The position numbers were made by a program, and so were the translations under genes. Positions 1 to 5,549 of a DNA stretch of 6,694 nt are shown here, one piece after another. The first letter of the stretch is position 1; each line of letters begins with the position of its first letter. The stretch is from contig CBDUQU010000154.1 of the NCBI GenBank assembly GCA_965369445.1, positions 1 through 6,694 of the forward strand, read 5' to 3'. The notes beneath the pieces were generated by a model. The model searched no databases, was not told where the DNA came from, and worked only from the letters and a program-made list of their open reading frames with translations. Source of the stretch: SM23-73-3 sp965369445. GTDB lineage: Bacteria; Zixibacteria; MSB-5A5; SM1-73.

Positions 1-74
1 TTTTAGGATAGCTCCACAGTGGGGTGGGCCAACCAGGCGAAACGGCAGAACAGGGGGTAGTGGAACGATTTTCC

Positions 75-103
75 TTGACATTAAGTTGGGTTCAGATTAT
101 AAT
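75..103 (+). promoter_or_regulatory. Consensus sigma-70 promoter of the propeller gene
   Basis: The -35 box TTGACA (75-80) and the -10 box TATAAT (98-103) are both perfect matches to the bacterial housekeeping consensus, separated by the ideal 17 nt. Transcription would start near position 110, about 170 nt before the start codon at 280. The gene downstream is on the same strand and no other gene lies between. A 12/12 match with optimal spacing is rare by chance, so the call is strong, although the start point itself is inferred. Confidence 0.85.
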
Positions 104-109
104 AAACAT

Positions 110-279
110 AACTGGAACACTAATTTCTCATTAGGGAACATTACCTTTTAGTCCGACGCTGAGGTCACTCACGGTTTGTGTGGCCGAAGTGGGCGGCTCA
201 ATTGGTGTTTTACCGATGTAATGATCGCGGAACCTAAAGGATTGACGAACTGAAGACCCACTAACAAAGAGGTGGCAAG
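110..279 (+). other. Long 5' leader of the propeller gene
   Basis: This is the predicted untranslated leader between the consensus promoter and the ATG at 280. It holds a small perfect inverted repeat, CTAAT (120-124) and ATTAG (130-134), near the expected RNA 5' end, and a good ribosome-binding site GAGGTG (269-274) 5 nt before the start. I do not recognise a known riboswitch or ribosomal leader. A 10-codon ATG frame at 221-253 has no ribosome-binding site. The first 74 bases of the window, upstream of the promoter, show no recognisable gene end. Confidence 0.45.
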
Positions 280-2655
280 ATGTACAAAACCAAAGTATGG
301 CTTTGCGGGCTTGTAGCTTGCCTGTTTCTCGCCTTCGGTTTTGCAGCGACGGTCTTGTCGCTAACAAATGCGGACCGGGGCGATGGGGCGACCAGGATGC
401 AGGGGCAGGCAACGGCAGTCAATTGGTCGCGCATGCCGCTGTCATTTACCGAGAATCAAGGGCAGTTCGGTGAGAAGACCCGATTCCGGTGTGATGCCCC
501 CGGGGCGACATTCTACCTGGCAGCTAACGGGGCGGCCTATCTTATTACTCGCCAGACCGATGAGTTAGGCGAAAGCAACTCCGACCGCCCAGCATATTCG
601 CCCGCCGAGTTTGGTAAACCTCACCATCGCCGAGAAGGGCTGCTGATCAGAGCTCAGTTTGTCGGCGCCAACCCCAATCCTGAGGTCGTGGGCGTGGATC
701 GGCTCTCCCAGAGCAACAACTACTTTCTGGGTAACGACCCCTCCCGATGGAAAACCAACGTGGCGAATTTCTCATCCGTGGTTTACCGAGATATCTACCC
801 GGGCATTGATCTGAAGTACTACGGTGACGGGCGCTCCATGAAGTATGACTTTGTGGTGCACCCACAAGCGGATGTTTCGATGATCAGAATTCGGTATCAG
901 GGCCTTGAAGGTTTGCACGTCACGCCCGGGGGAGATCTCGAGGGACATACCAGCTTCGGGCCCCTTCGAGAAAAGGCACCTCTGATCTATCAGGAGATTG
1001 CCGGGGAGAGGCGCAAGATCGTGGGACGCTACGAGATAAAGGAGCCGGGAGTCTTCGGCTTTGCCGTCGACCAACCCTACAACCCGGCCTATACGCTGGT
1101 TATCGACCCAGAGCTGGTATACAGTACCTACTTGGGCGGGACATCCGAGGAAAACGCCTTCGGCATCGGAGTCGATGATGAGGGCAGCGCCTATGTGGTA
1201 GGTTGGACCTCTTCCGGCGATTTTCCCGTGGTTAACGCTTATGATCAGACTTATAACGGGTCAAGAGATATCTTCGTGGCGAAGCTATCACCAGCAGGAG
1301 ATTCGCTGCTGTACTCCACCTACATCGGGGGATCTGGCCCGGACGAGGGTCTGGGGATTGCCATTGACTCCGAGGGCAACGCCTATATCAATGGTCAGAC
1401 CTGGTCAAGTGACTTCCCTACCGTCGTGCCTTATGATGACACTTTCAACGGCGAAAGGGACGTTATTGTGGCAAAGCTCTCACCTTCTGGTGATTCCTTG
1501 ATATATAGCACCTATCTGGGAGGAGCGGCGCTAGATATTGGATGGCGTATTGCTGTTGACGGTGACGGTTGCGCCTATGCGGTAGGGGCAACCCAGTCTT
1601 CAGACTTCCCCACGGAAAACGCTTACGACGCAAGCCTTGACGGTTACGAGGACGCATTCGTGGCCAAGCTGTCGCCCTCAGGCAGAACCCTGGAGTACAG
1701 CACCTACCTGGGAGGGACAGACAACGACCACGGTTATGGTATCGCTGTCGACGCACAGGGCAGCGCATGCGTTGCGGGTTTCACCATGTCGACCGACTTT
1801 CCCATGGTCAACGCCTATGACGACACTCATAACGGCTCCGGAGACGCCTTCGTGGTGAAACTATCCGGTTCTGGTAACTCCGTGCTGTTCAGCACCTATC
1901 TGGGTGGTTTGGAGTGGGATGATGGGAGTCCTATTGCAGTAGATGCCAAAGGAAACGTTTATGTGGCTGGTCGAACCTCTTCTCCTGACTTCCCAGCCAT
2001 TAACGGATACGACCCGGATCACAACGGTGGACGGGACAGTTATGTTGCGAAGTTCTCCTCAAACGGCGATTCCCTTGTATACAGCACCTTTTTGGGGGGG
2101 ACGGAGGACGACTATGTCCTCGGTCTTGCCGTTGATGCCTGCGGAAATGCATATGTGGTTGGACATACGAATTCGCCCGATTTCCTGGTCACTGAAGACA
2201 GCCACGGCATTCGCAATGGCGGTTACGATGCCTTTGCCTTAGAGTTGGCATGTTCGGGCAGGTGGCTGGTTGGCAACACCTATCTCGGGGGAGCGTCTGG
2301 CGAACAGGGATGGGCTATTTATCCTGCGTTCAACCACAACGTTTACGTAACGGGCATTACCGGATCATCAGATTTCCCTGTCACGCCAGAGGCATACGAC
2401 CTCAGTTACAACGGCGCGGGTGATGTCTTCGTCGCCAACATTCTGCTTTCCGACCGTGTGGTTGGCGACGTCAATGGGAATTATCTAGTGGATATAGGAG
2501 ACTTGGTGTACCTGGTGTGCTTCCTGTTCAGGGGAGGTCCGGCTCCCGATCCTTTATGGACTTCAGATGCGAATTGTGACGGCGAAATCGACATAGGAGA
2601 CCTGACCTACTTGGTGAACTACCTTTACAAAGGCGGGCCGCCGCCTGGCTGTTGA
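280..2655 (+). CDS. Secreted SBBP-repeat beta-propeller protein with C-terminal dockerin-like module
   Basis: The 791-residue product is probably exported and acts at or outside the cell surface; its exact role is unknown. Residues 1-31 look like a signal sequence (Lys3, Lys5, then a hydrophobic run from about 6 to 28); the cleavage site is unclear. LVAC at 11-14 fits a lipobox, but the hydrophobic stretch continues past it, so a lipoprotein is less likely. Residues of about 53-275 match the conserved domain often placed before SBBP repeats: FTENQGQF at 56-63, NYFLGN at 147-152, DIYPGIDLKYYG at 171-182. Residues 281-728 are seven repeats of 64 residues, typically starting YSTYLGG and containing SSDFP and FVAKLSPSGDSL, predicting a seven-bladed propeller. 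Residues 728-791 carry two complete calcium loops of dockerin type. The ATG follows GAGGTG at good spacing. The gene stands alone, with its own promoter and terminator. The family call is firm; the ligand or partner is not known. Confidence 0.9.
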   Translation: MYKTKVWLCGLVACLFLAFGFAATVLSLTNADRGDGATRMQGQATAVNWSRMPLSFTENQGQFGEKTRFRCDAPGATFYLAANGAAYLITRQTDELGESNSDRPAYSPAEFGKPHHRREGLLIRAQFVGANPNPEVVGVDRLSQSNNYFLGNDPSRWKTNVANFSSVVYRDIYPGIDLKYYGDGRSMKYDFVVHPQADVSMIRIRYQGLEGLHVTPGGDLEGHTSFGPLREKAPLIYQEIAGERRKIVGRYEIKEPGVFGFAVDQPYNPAYTLVIDPELVYSTYLGGTSEENAFGIGVDDEGSAYVVGWTSSGDFPVVNAYDQTYNGSRDIFVAKLSPAGDSLLYSTYIGGSGPDEGLGIAIDSEGNAYINGQTWSSDFPTVVPYDDTFNGERDVIVAKLSPSGDSLIYSTYLGGAALDIGWRIAVDGDGCAYAVGATQSSDFPTENAYDASLDGYEDAFVAKLSPSGRTLEYSTYLGGTDNDHGYGIAVDAQGSACVAGFTMSTDFPMVNAYDDTHNGSGDAFVVKLSGSGNSVLFSTYLGGLEWDDGSPIAVDAKGNVYVAGRTSSPDFPAINGYDPDHNGGRDSYVAKFSSNGDSLVYSTFLGGTEDDYVLGLAVDACGNAYVVGHTNSPDFLVTEDSHGIRNGGYDAFALELACSGRWLVGNTYLGGASGEQGWAIYPAFNHNVYVTGITGSSDFPVTPEAYDLSYNGAGDVFVANILLSDRVVGDVNGNYLVDIGDLVYLVCFLFRGGPAPDPLWTSDANCDGEIDIGDLTYLVNYLYKGGPPPGC
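1120..2463 (+). repeat. Seven in-frame 192-bp repeats (64-residue SBBP blades)
   Basis: Seven consecutive coding repeats begin at 1120, 1312, 1504, 1696, 1888, 2080 and 2272, each exactly 192 bp apart. Each encodes the pattern YSTYLGG, then a G-I-A-V-D segment, AYVVG-T-SSDFP, NAYD-T-NG, and D-FVAKLSPSGDSL. Blades 1-6 keep the same register without a net insertion. Blade 7 has drifted: it starts GNTYLGG, has one extra residue near TPEAYD, and its last strand no longer matches FVAKLS. The DNA copies are diverged, so this is an old protein-level repeat rather than a recent tandem duplication. Seven blades is a usual number for a closed beta-propeller. Confidence 0.9.
2461..2655 (+). other. Dockerin-like double calcium-loop module (C-terminal part of the propeller protein)
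   Basis: Two EF-hand-like loops lie at residues 730-741 (GDVNGNYLVDIGD region: Asp730, Asn732, Asn734, Asp738, Asp741) and 763-774 (Asp763, Asn765, Asp767, Glu769, Asp771, Asp774). Each is followed by a helix-like segment, LVYLVCFLF and LTYLVNYLY, and by a GGP-rich turn (RGGPAPD, KGGPPPG). Loop, helix and about 33-residue spacing fit type I dockerin repeats, which bind cohesins in cellulosomes. In non-cellulolytic bacteria similar modules end many exported proteins, with unknown partners. All expected metal ligands are present. Cys747, Cys766 and the final residue Cys791 are unusual additions. Confidence 0.8.
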
Positions 2656-2693
2656 TTCCAGGTCGGTCCGGAACCTCGATAGATGTAACTGTG

Positions 2694-2730
2694 AAACCCC
2701 GGCTCCCGAGGAGTCGGGGTTTGCTTTCTC
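2694..2730 (+). terminator. Intrinsic terminator after the propeller gene
   Basis: AAACCCCG (2694-2701) pairs with CGGGGTTT (2715-2722). The stem continues through a G-U pair (2702 with 2714) and CTCC (2703-2706) with GGAG (2710-2713), leaving a 3-nt CGA loop. This 13-pair stem sits about 40 nt after the stop codon and is followed by GCTTTCTC, a weak T-rich tract. The stem is very strong; the short U tract makes efficiency uncertain. Confidence 0.8.
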
Positions 2731-2800
2731 TGGATGTCCTTCGCCTGTTCCTGCTATGCCCTGTGGTTCAGAGATCGTCTCTCTTGGCCGATACCTGTTA

Positions 2801-2827
2801 CCGGGGAACGTAGAGCTGTTCCCACGG
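2801..2827. other. Hairpin just upstream of the rpmB promoter
   Basis: CCG (2801-2803) plus GGGAAC (2804-2809) pair with GTTCCC (2818-2823) and CGG (2825-2827), with A2824 bulged and an 8-nt loop. It is not followed by a T tract, so it is a poor terminator on the plus strand. It ends 10 bases before the likely -35 element of rpmB. A smaller perfect hairpin, AGAGA/TCTCT with a 3-nt loop, lies at 2770-2782. The role is unknown: it could be a regulator site, a backup structure for read-through RNA, or neutral. Confidence 0.4.
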
Positions 2828-2837
2828 AAGATTGTTG

Positions 2838-2865
2838 TTGCATTTTCTGAGAATGTGCGTATAAT
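2838..2865 (+). promoter_or_regulatory. Likely rpmB promoter
   Basis: A perfect -10 hexamer TATAAT (2860-2865) lies about 57 nt before the L28 start codon. The best -35 candidate is TTGCAT (2838-2843) with a 16-nt spacer, matching the consensus in three positions. The perfect -10 and the lone position of the gene after a terminator support a promoter here; the exact -35 is less sure. Confidence 0.6.
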
Positions 2866-2877
2866 GGTTATGTTGTT

Positions 2878-2892
2878 CCCGCATGTGGCGGG
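2878..2892 (+). promoter_or_regulatory. Leader hairpin before rpmB
   Basis: CCCGC (2878-2882) and GCGGG (2888-2892) form a perfect 5-bp GC stem with a 5-nt loop in the short predicted rpmB leader, 17 nt before the AAGGAGG ribosome-binding site (2910-2916). Ribosomal protein genes are often controlled by leader structures, but I do not recognise this as a known one. It may simply stabilise the 5' end of the messenger. Confidence 0.35.
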
Positions 2893-2922
2893 ATCTTTGA
2901 GTTGAAGTGAAGGAGGAACAAA

Positions 2923-3114
2923 ATGTCGAAAATATGTGAAATCTGTGGTAAGAAGCCGTTATATGGGAACACGGTCAGCCGCGCCCATAACATCTCCAAA
3001 AGAAGGTGGCTTCCCAACCTGCAGAGAGTGCGAGTCACCAAAGAAGGCAAGCGAACCGTCATGAGGGTATGCGCCAGTTGCATTAAGGCAGGAAAAGTGG
3101 ATGCTATCAGGTAG
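2923..3114 (+). CDS. rpmB: 50S ribosomal protein L28 (zinc-binding form)
   Basis: This 63-residue protein is bL28 of the large ribosomal subunit, a basic rRNA-binding protein of normal bacterial size. Recognisable parts are the N-terminal MSKICEICGKKP, the GNTVSRAHNISKRRW segment at 15-29, the LPNLQRVRV strand at 30-38, and the C-terminal RVCASCIKAGKV at 48-59. Cys5, Cys8, Cys50 and Cys53 make two CxxC pairs, the zinc-ribbon (C+) version of L28; many other bacteria carry paralogues that lack these cysteines. The ATG follows AAGGAGG by 6 nt, an excellent ribosome-binding site consistent with high expression. It is not next to rpmG here and appears to be a single-gene unit, with its own promoter and terminator. 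Confidence 0.97.
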   Translation: MSKICEICGKKPLYGNTVSRAHNISKRRWLPNLQRVRVTKEGKRTVMRVCASCIKAGKVDAIR

Positions 3115-3115
3115 G

Positions 3116-3133
3116 CTTTAGCAGAGACTAAAG
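3116..3133 (+). other. Small hairpin directly after the rpmB stop codon
   Basis: CTTTAG (3116-3121) and CTAAAG (3128-3133) form a perfect 6-bp stem with a 6-nt loop starting 2 nt after the stop codon. No T tract follows, so it is unlikely to terminate; it could protect the messenger's 3' end. The actual terminator lies about 45 nt further on. Confidence 0.35.
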
Positions 3134-3178
3134 ATTCCTGATGTTTGCTGGTTCGTTGGCTGGTGAAAGAAAGAAGAT

Positions 3179-3214
3179 AACGGTCGGGCAGAGATGCCCG
3201 GCCGTTGCGTTTTT
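3179..3214. terminator. Shared bidirectional terminator between rpmB and the radical SAM gene
   Basis: AACGGTCGGGCA (3179-3190) pairs with TGCCCGGCCGTT (3195-3206) through 12 pairs, one of them G-U, closing on a GAGA (GNRA-type) tetraloop. On the plus strand it is followed by GCG and TTTTT (3210-3214), a standard intrinsic terminator for rpmB. On the minus strand the same stem is followed by a pyrimidine-rich ATCTTCTTTCTTT, so it can also end the converging radical SAM transcript. The plus-strand T run overlaps that gene's stop codon (TAA at 3215-3213). Confidence 0.88.
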
Positions 3215-4928
3215 AAGATTCTCCCGGGCAGGAAATCTCTCGTTTCCTTTCGGAGGCAGCCCTTTTGGCCTCTTCCAATTCCTTTCTCAATCTGGTCTTA
3301 CTCACGCCACTATCAATAACGTCCCAGGGGAGAAGCGAAGTTAATTTCTTGGGCTGGAGGACTATCAGTTCCGGCTCTACTCCAGCTTTTTTCCATGCCT
3401 GGCGAAAACTCAAATTCTCCTCGATGGTATAGAATAAACCCTCCCCTACTTTTCGATTTCCCAAAGAGAATATCCCTTGAAGAATTGCCTGCCGGATGCT
3501 TTTCTTCTCAAAATGAACCCCTTTTAGATTTTTGACTCCCTCGGCGATCGTGCTTAGCTTTCCTTCTAACTCTTTCTTTTGATTCATGCCACACCATTGA
3601 AAGGGAGTATGTGGTTTGGGGATGAAAGGATTGACCGATATTCTTAGCCTTCTCAGACTCCTCTTTTTTTCACGCGCCTTGCCTGGCTTATACTCCTGTA
3701 TGAAGATTCGATGCACGTCGCGCACCAGGTCTACTATTCCGTCGATGTCCTCTTCTCTCTCGAAGGGAAGCCCGATGATAAGATAGAGCTTGAGCCTGGG
3801 AATGCAAGCCTCCGATGCCAGCTCTGCGGATTTCAGAACGGCTTTCCTGTCTATCTTTTTGTTGATTGCCCTCCACATTCTGTCGGTCCCCACCTCCGGG
3901 GCAACGGTGAGCGTTTTCATTCCCGAGTCAACCAGAATCTTCAGAAGTTTAGAGCTGATCATATCTACCCGCAAGGATGAAGTTCCAATCTCAAATCCAC
4001 TTAGGTGAAGAGCCTCACAGATACCCTCCAATTCCGGATGGTCGGATATCAGGGAACCGATTAAACCCACGTGCTTGCGAACTCCCGCGTATTTCTCCAC
4101 CTGGGAGAGAACGGATTCTTTGGTGTAGAATCGGCAGGGCTGGTAGGCAAAGCCTGCGGCGCAGAACCGGCATCCGCGGGCACATCCCCTTCCCACTTCG
4201 ACCAAAAGGGAATTCTTGAAATGAGCATAGGGTGAAGTTATGGGGGAGAAGGTCTCCAGGTTTTTCAGACCGACGCTTCTGCTCACGACTTTCTCAGGGA
4301 CGCCTTTTTTCAGTGTCATTTCCCTGACTGTTCCATCTGGATAATAGCTGAACTCATAGAATCGGGGGACATACACGCCCTCGATTCTGGACAGCTCAAG
4401 CAGGACTCTCTCTCTTGACACTTTCCGGCGGTGGATGGTACAGTACAACTCCATGAATTCCGCCAGCATCTCCTCTGCTTCGCCGATAAGCAGGCAATCG
4501 ACGAAAGGAGCCAGAACTTCGGGATTCAGTGTCGGTGCGACTCCGCCGGCGATTATCAGGGGCGTATTTTCTTTCCTTTGGGAGGACAGAAGAGGAATCT
4601 CAGAAAGCTTCAAAAGCTTCAGAACATTGGGATAGTCGAGCTCGAAAGGAATGGAGAAGGCTATCAGGTCAAAGTCTTTGATATTGCGATTGGATTCCAG
4701 GGTTCTACTTCCACCGTATGGGGGAAAATCAAAAAGGAAAAATCGCTCGCACGCCACCCGATCCATTCGGTTGAGCTGACGATAGATGGTCTGAAAACCC
4801 AGGTTGGACATGCCCACCTCGTAGGTGTTGGGATATCCCAGCGCCGCGCGAAGAAGAGCAGACCTTTTGGTTACTCTACCTCTTTCTGCTGAGAGTAGTT
4901 TTTCTCTGGTGACGGCAAAATCGTTCAT
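3213..4928 (-). CDS. B12-binding-type radical SAM protein, function unknown
   Basis: The 571-residue product resembles the large COG1032-type radical SAM family (TIGR03960-like), whose substrate is not established. Numbering is from the ATG at 4928. Residues of about 25-160 form the cobalamin-binding-like domain, with YPNTYEVGMSNLG, IIAGGVAPTLNPE (125-137) and GEAEE. The core follows: GRGCARGCRFC with Cys249, Cys253 and Cys256 in the CxxxCxxC pattern that binds a 4Fe-4S cluster, VAPEVGT (343-349), KLYLIIGLP (380-388), and VNPFIPKPHTPFQW (432-445). The tail LLPWDVIDSGVSKTRLRKEL (532-551) is typical of this family. The B12 domain lacks an evident DxHxxG motif. A TTG 4 codons upstream (4940) is an alternative start, but the ATG is preferred and has a weak GAGA in front. 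The C-terminus is short and keeps one Cys (567), where some relatives carry a Cys-rich end. It is monocistronic and converges with rpmB. Confidence 0.85.
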   Translation of the reverse strand: MNDFAVTREKLLSAERGRVTKRSALLRAALGYPNTYEVGMSNLGFQTIYRQLNRMDRVACERFFLFDFPPYGGSRTLESNRNIKDFDLIAFSIPFELDYPNVLKLLKLSEIPLLSSQRKENTPLIIAGGVAPTLNPEVLAPFVDCLLIGEAEEMLAEFMELYCTIHRRKVSRERVLLELSRIEGVYVPRFYEFSYYPDGTVREMTLKKGVPEKVVSRSVGLKNLETFSPITSPYAHFKNSLLVEVGRGCARGCRFCAAGFAYQPCRFYTKESVLSQVEKYAGVRKHVGLIGSLISDHPELEGICEALHLSGFEIGTSSLRVDMISSKLLKILVDSGMKTLTVAPEVGTDRMWRAINKKIDRKAVLKSAELASEACIPRLKLYLIIGLPFEREEDIDGIVDLVRDVHRIFIQEYKPGKAREKKRSLRRLRISVNPFIPKPHTPFQWCGMNQKKELEGKLSTIAEGVKNLKGVHFEKKSIRQAILQGIFSLGNRKVGEGLFYTIEENLSFRQAWKKAGVEPELIVLQPKKLTSLLPWDVIDSGVSKTRLRKELEEAKRAASERKREISCPGES

Positions 4929-4992
4929 CTTGGTTCTCAAAAAGTAGATACAACTTATTTGACCGCAACCAAAACCAGCGAAGCTCCCTTCA

Positions 4993-5021
4993 AATTAACG
5001 TGTTTGAGAAGTCTTTGTCAA
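4993..5021 (-). promoter_or_regulatory. Possible promoter of the radical SAM gene
   Basis: Read on the minus strand, a perfect -35 box TTGACA (5021-5016) is followed after 17 nt by TTAATT (4998-4993), a poor -10 with three consensus matches. The start point would be near 4986, leaving a leader of about 58 nt to the ATG at 4928. Position and the perfect -35 support it; the weak -10 keeps confidence moderate. Confidence 0.45.
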
Positions 5022-5345
5022 ACTAATACAGGTGCGATTTGTCAGATATCTCTAAGCCACAATATGTACTTCGCTTGTGGTCCTATGCTTCTCCTGACGC
5101 AATCGTAATTTCTTTCGAATTCAAGTAACCTATTTTAATAGCGACAGTTACTACAGAGGAGAATCCGGGACAGATTCTTAGATTCGCCAGAATCGGCGGA
5201 TTGGAACCCGCACTGCACAGTCGAGGGGGATAATGCCAGCCATATCCTTTTGTTCCACAGCCACTTGCGAAACGAATTGCGATGTCCAAAATCTGGCATA
5301 CCGTTTGTTCACAAAAAGAACAGAGAGGGTTTAGCGAGATTTCTA
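5022..5345. other. Divergent intergenic spacer, no gene recognised
   Basis: This stretch lies between the promoters of the radical SAM and serpin genes. I see no protein with recognisable motifs; short frames on both strands look like chance. It contains several small inverted repeats: CCACAA (5057-5062) with TTGTGG (5075-5080); AATCCG (5162-5167) with CGGATT (5197-5202), enclosing GATTC (5181-5185) with GAATC (5190-5194); GCGG (5196-5199) with CCGC (5208-5211); and TGTTC (5306-5310) with GAACA (5318-5322). These could be regulator sites, a structured RNA, or remains of a decayed palindromic repeat. None is strong enough to name. Confidence 0.4.
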
Positions 5346-5374
5346 TTGCCGATCAACTGGTTAGTGATTAGAAT
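5346..5374 (+). promoter_or_regulatory. Possible serpin promoter
   Basis: TTGCCG (5346-5351, four of six consensus positions) and TAGAAT (5369-5374, five of six) are separated by 17 nt. Transcription would start near 5381 and leave a leader of about 169 nt before the serpin ATG. A closer alternative, TTGAAA (5502-5507) with TAATCA (5525-5530), would start RNA at the ribosome-binding site and is less plausible. The 5381-5549 leader shows no other gene or clear structure. Confidence 0.45.
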
Positions 5375-5549
5375 AACTGGACAGATCAGGCCCTGTTTTC
5401 CGAAGCGAAGATACGAGTAAATGAATTCAAGAGTAGGAAGAGCAGGGGAGACCTCAAATTCAGATTCGAGCTTGAGCGTAGCTTTAGATGAATAAAGGAA
5501 ATTGAAATTTTGACCGCAGCATCATAATCATAGGAAGAGGAGGTCGATC

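Noticed and set aside
221..253. Ten-codon upstream open frame in the propeller gene leader
   Set aside because: There is no ribosome-binding site before the ATG, and such short frames are common by chance.
131..412. Minus-strand open frame of 93 codons overlapping the leader and start of the propeller gene
   Set aside because: It lies across a perfect promoter leader and a well-supported gene start. Its product is rich in Arg, Ser and Pro without any recognisable motif.
1241..2242. Several out-of-frame open frames inside the repeat region on both strands
   Set aside because: They recur because the 192-bp repeats are a multiple of three and repeat the same composition. They are shadows of the propeller gene.
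1120..2463. Regular repeats considered as a CRISPR or satellite array
   Set aside because: The repeats are coding, in frame, diverged and 192 bp long, with no short identical repeat and unique spacer pattern.
5195..5212. Minus-strand GGGTTCCAATCC resembling a tRNA T-loop
   Set aside because: The flanking bases do not form a 5-bp T-stem, and no anticodon arm or acceptor stem can be drawn around it.
5083..5289. Minus-strand 68-codon frame in the divergent spacer
   Set aside because: No recognisable motif, no good ribosome-binding site, and composition unlike the real genes nearby.
5282..5371. Short plus-strand ATG frame of 29 codons
   Set aside because: No ribosome-binding site and no recognisable product. 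It overlaps the likely serpin promoter.
4958..5518. Shared TTTGACCGCA near both ends of the divergent spacer, as possible flanking direct repeats of an inserted element
   Set aside because: A single 10-base match is within chance for a stretch this size, and no transposase or terminal inverted repeats accompany it.
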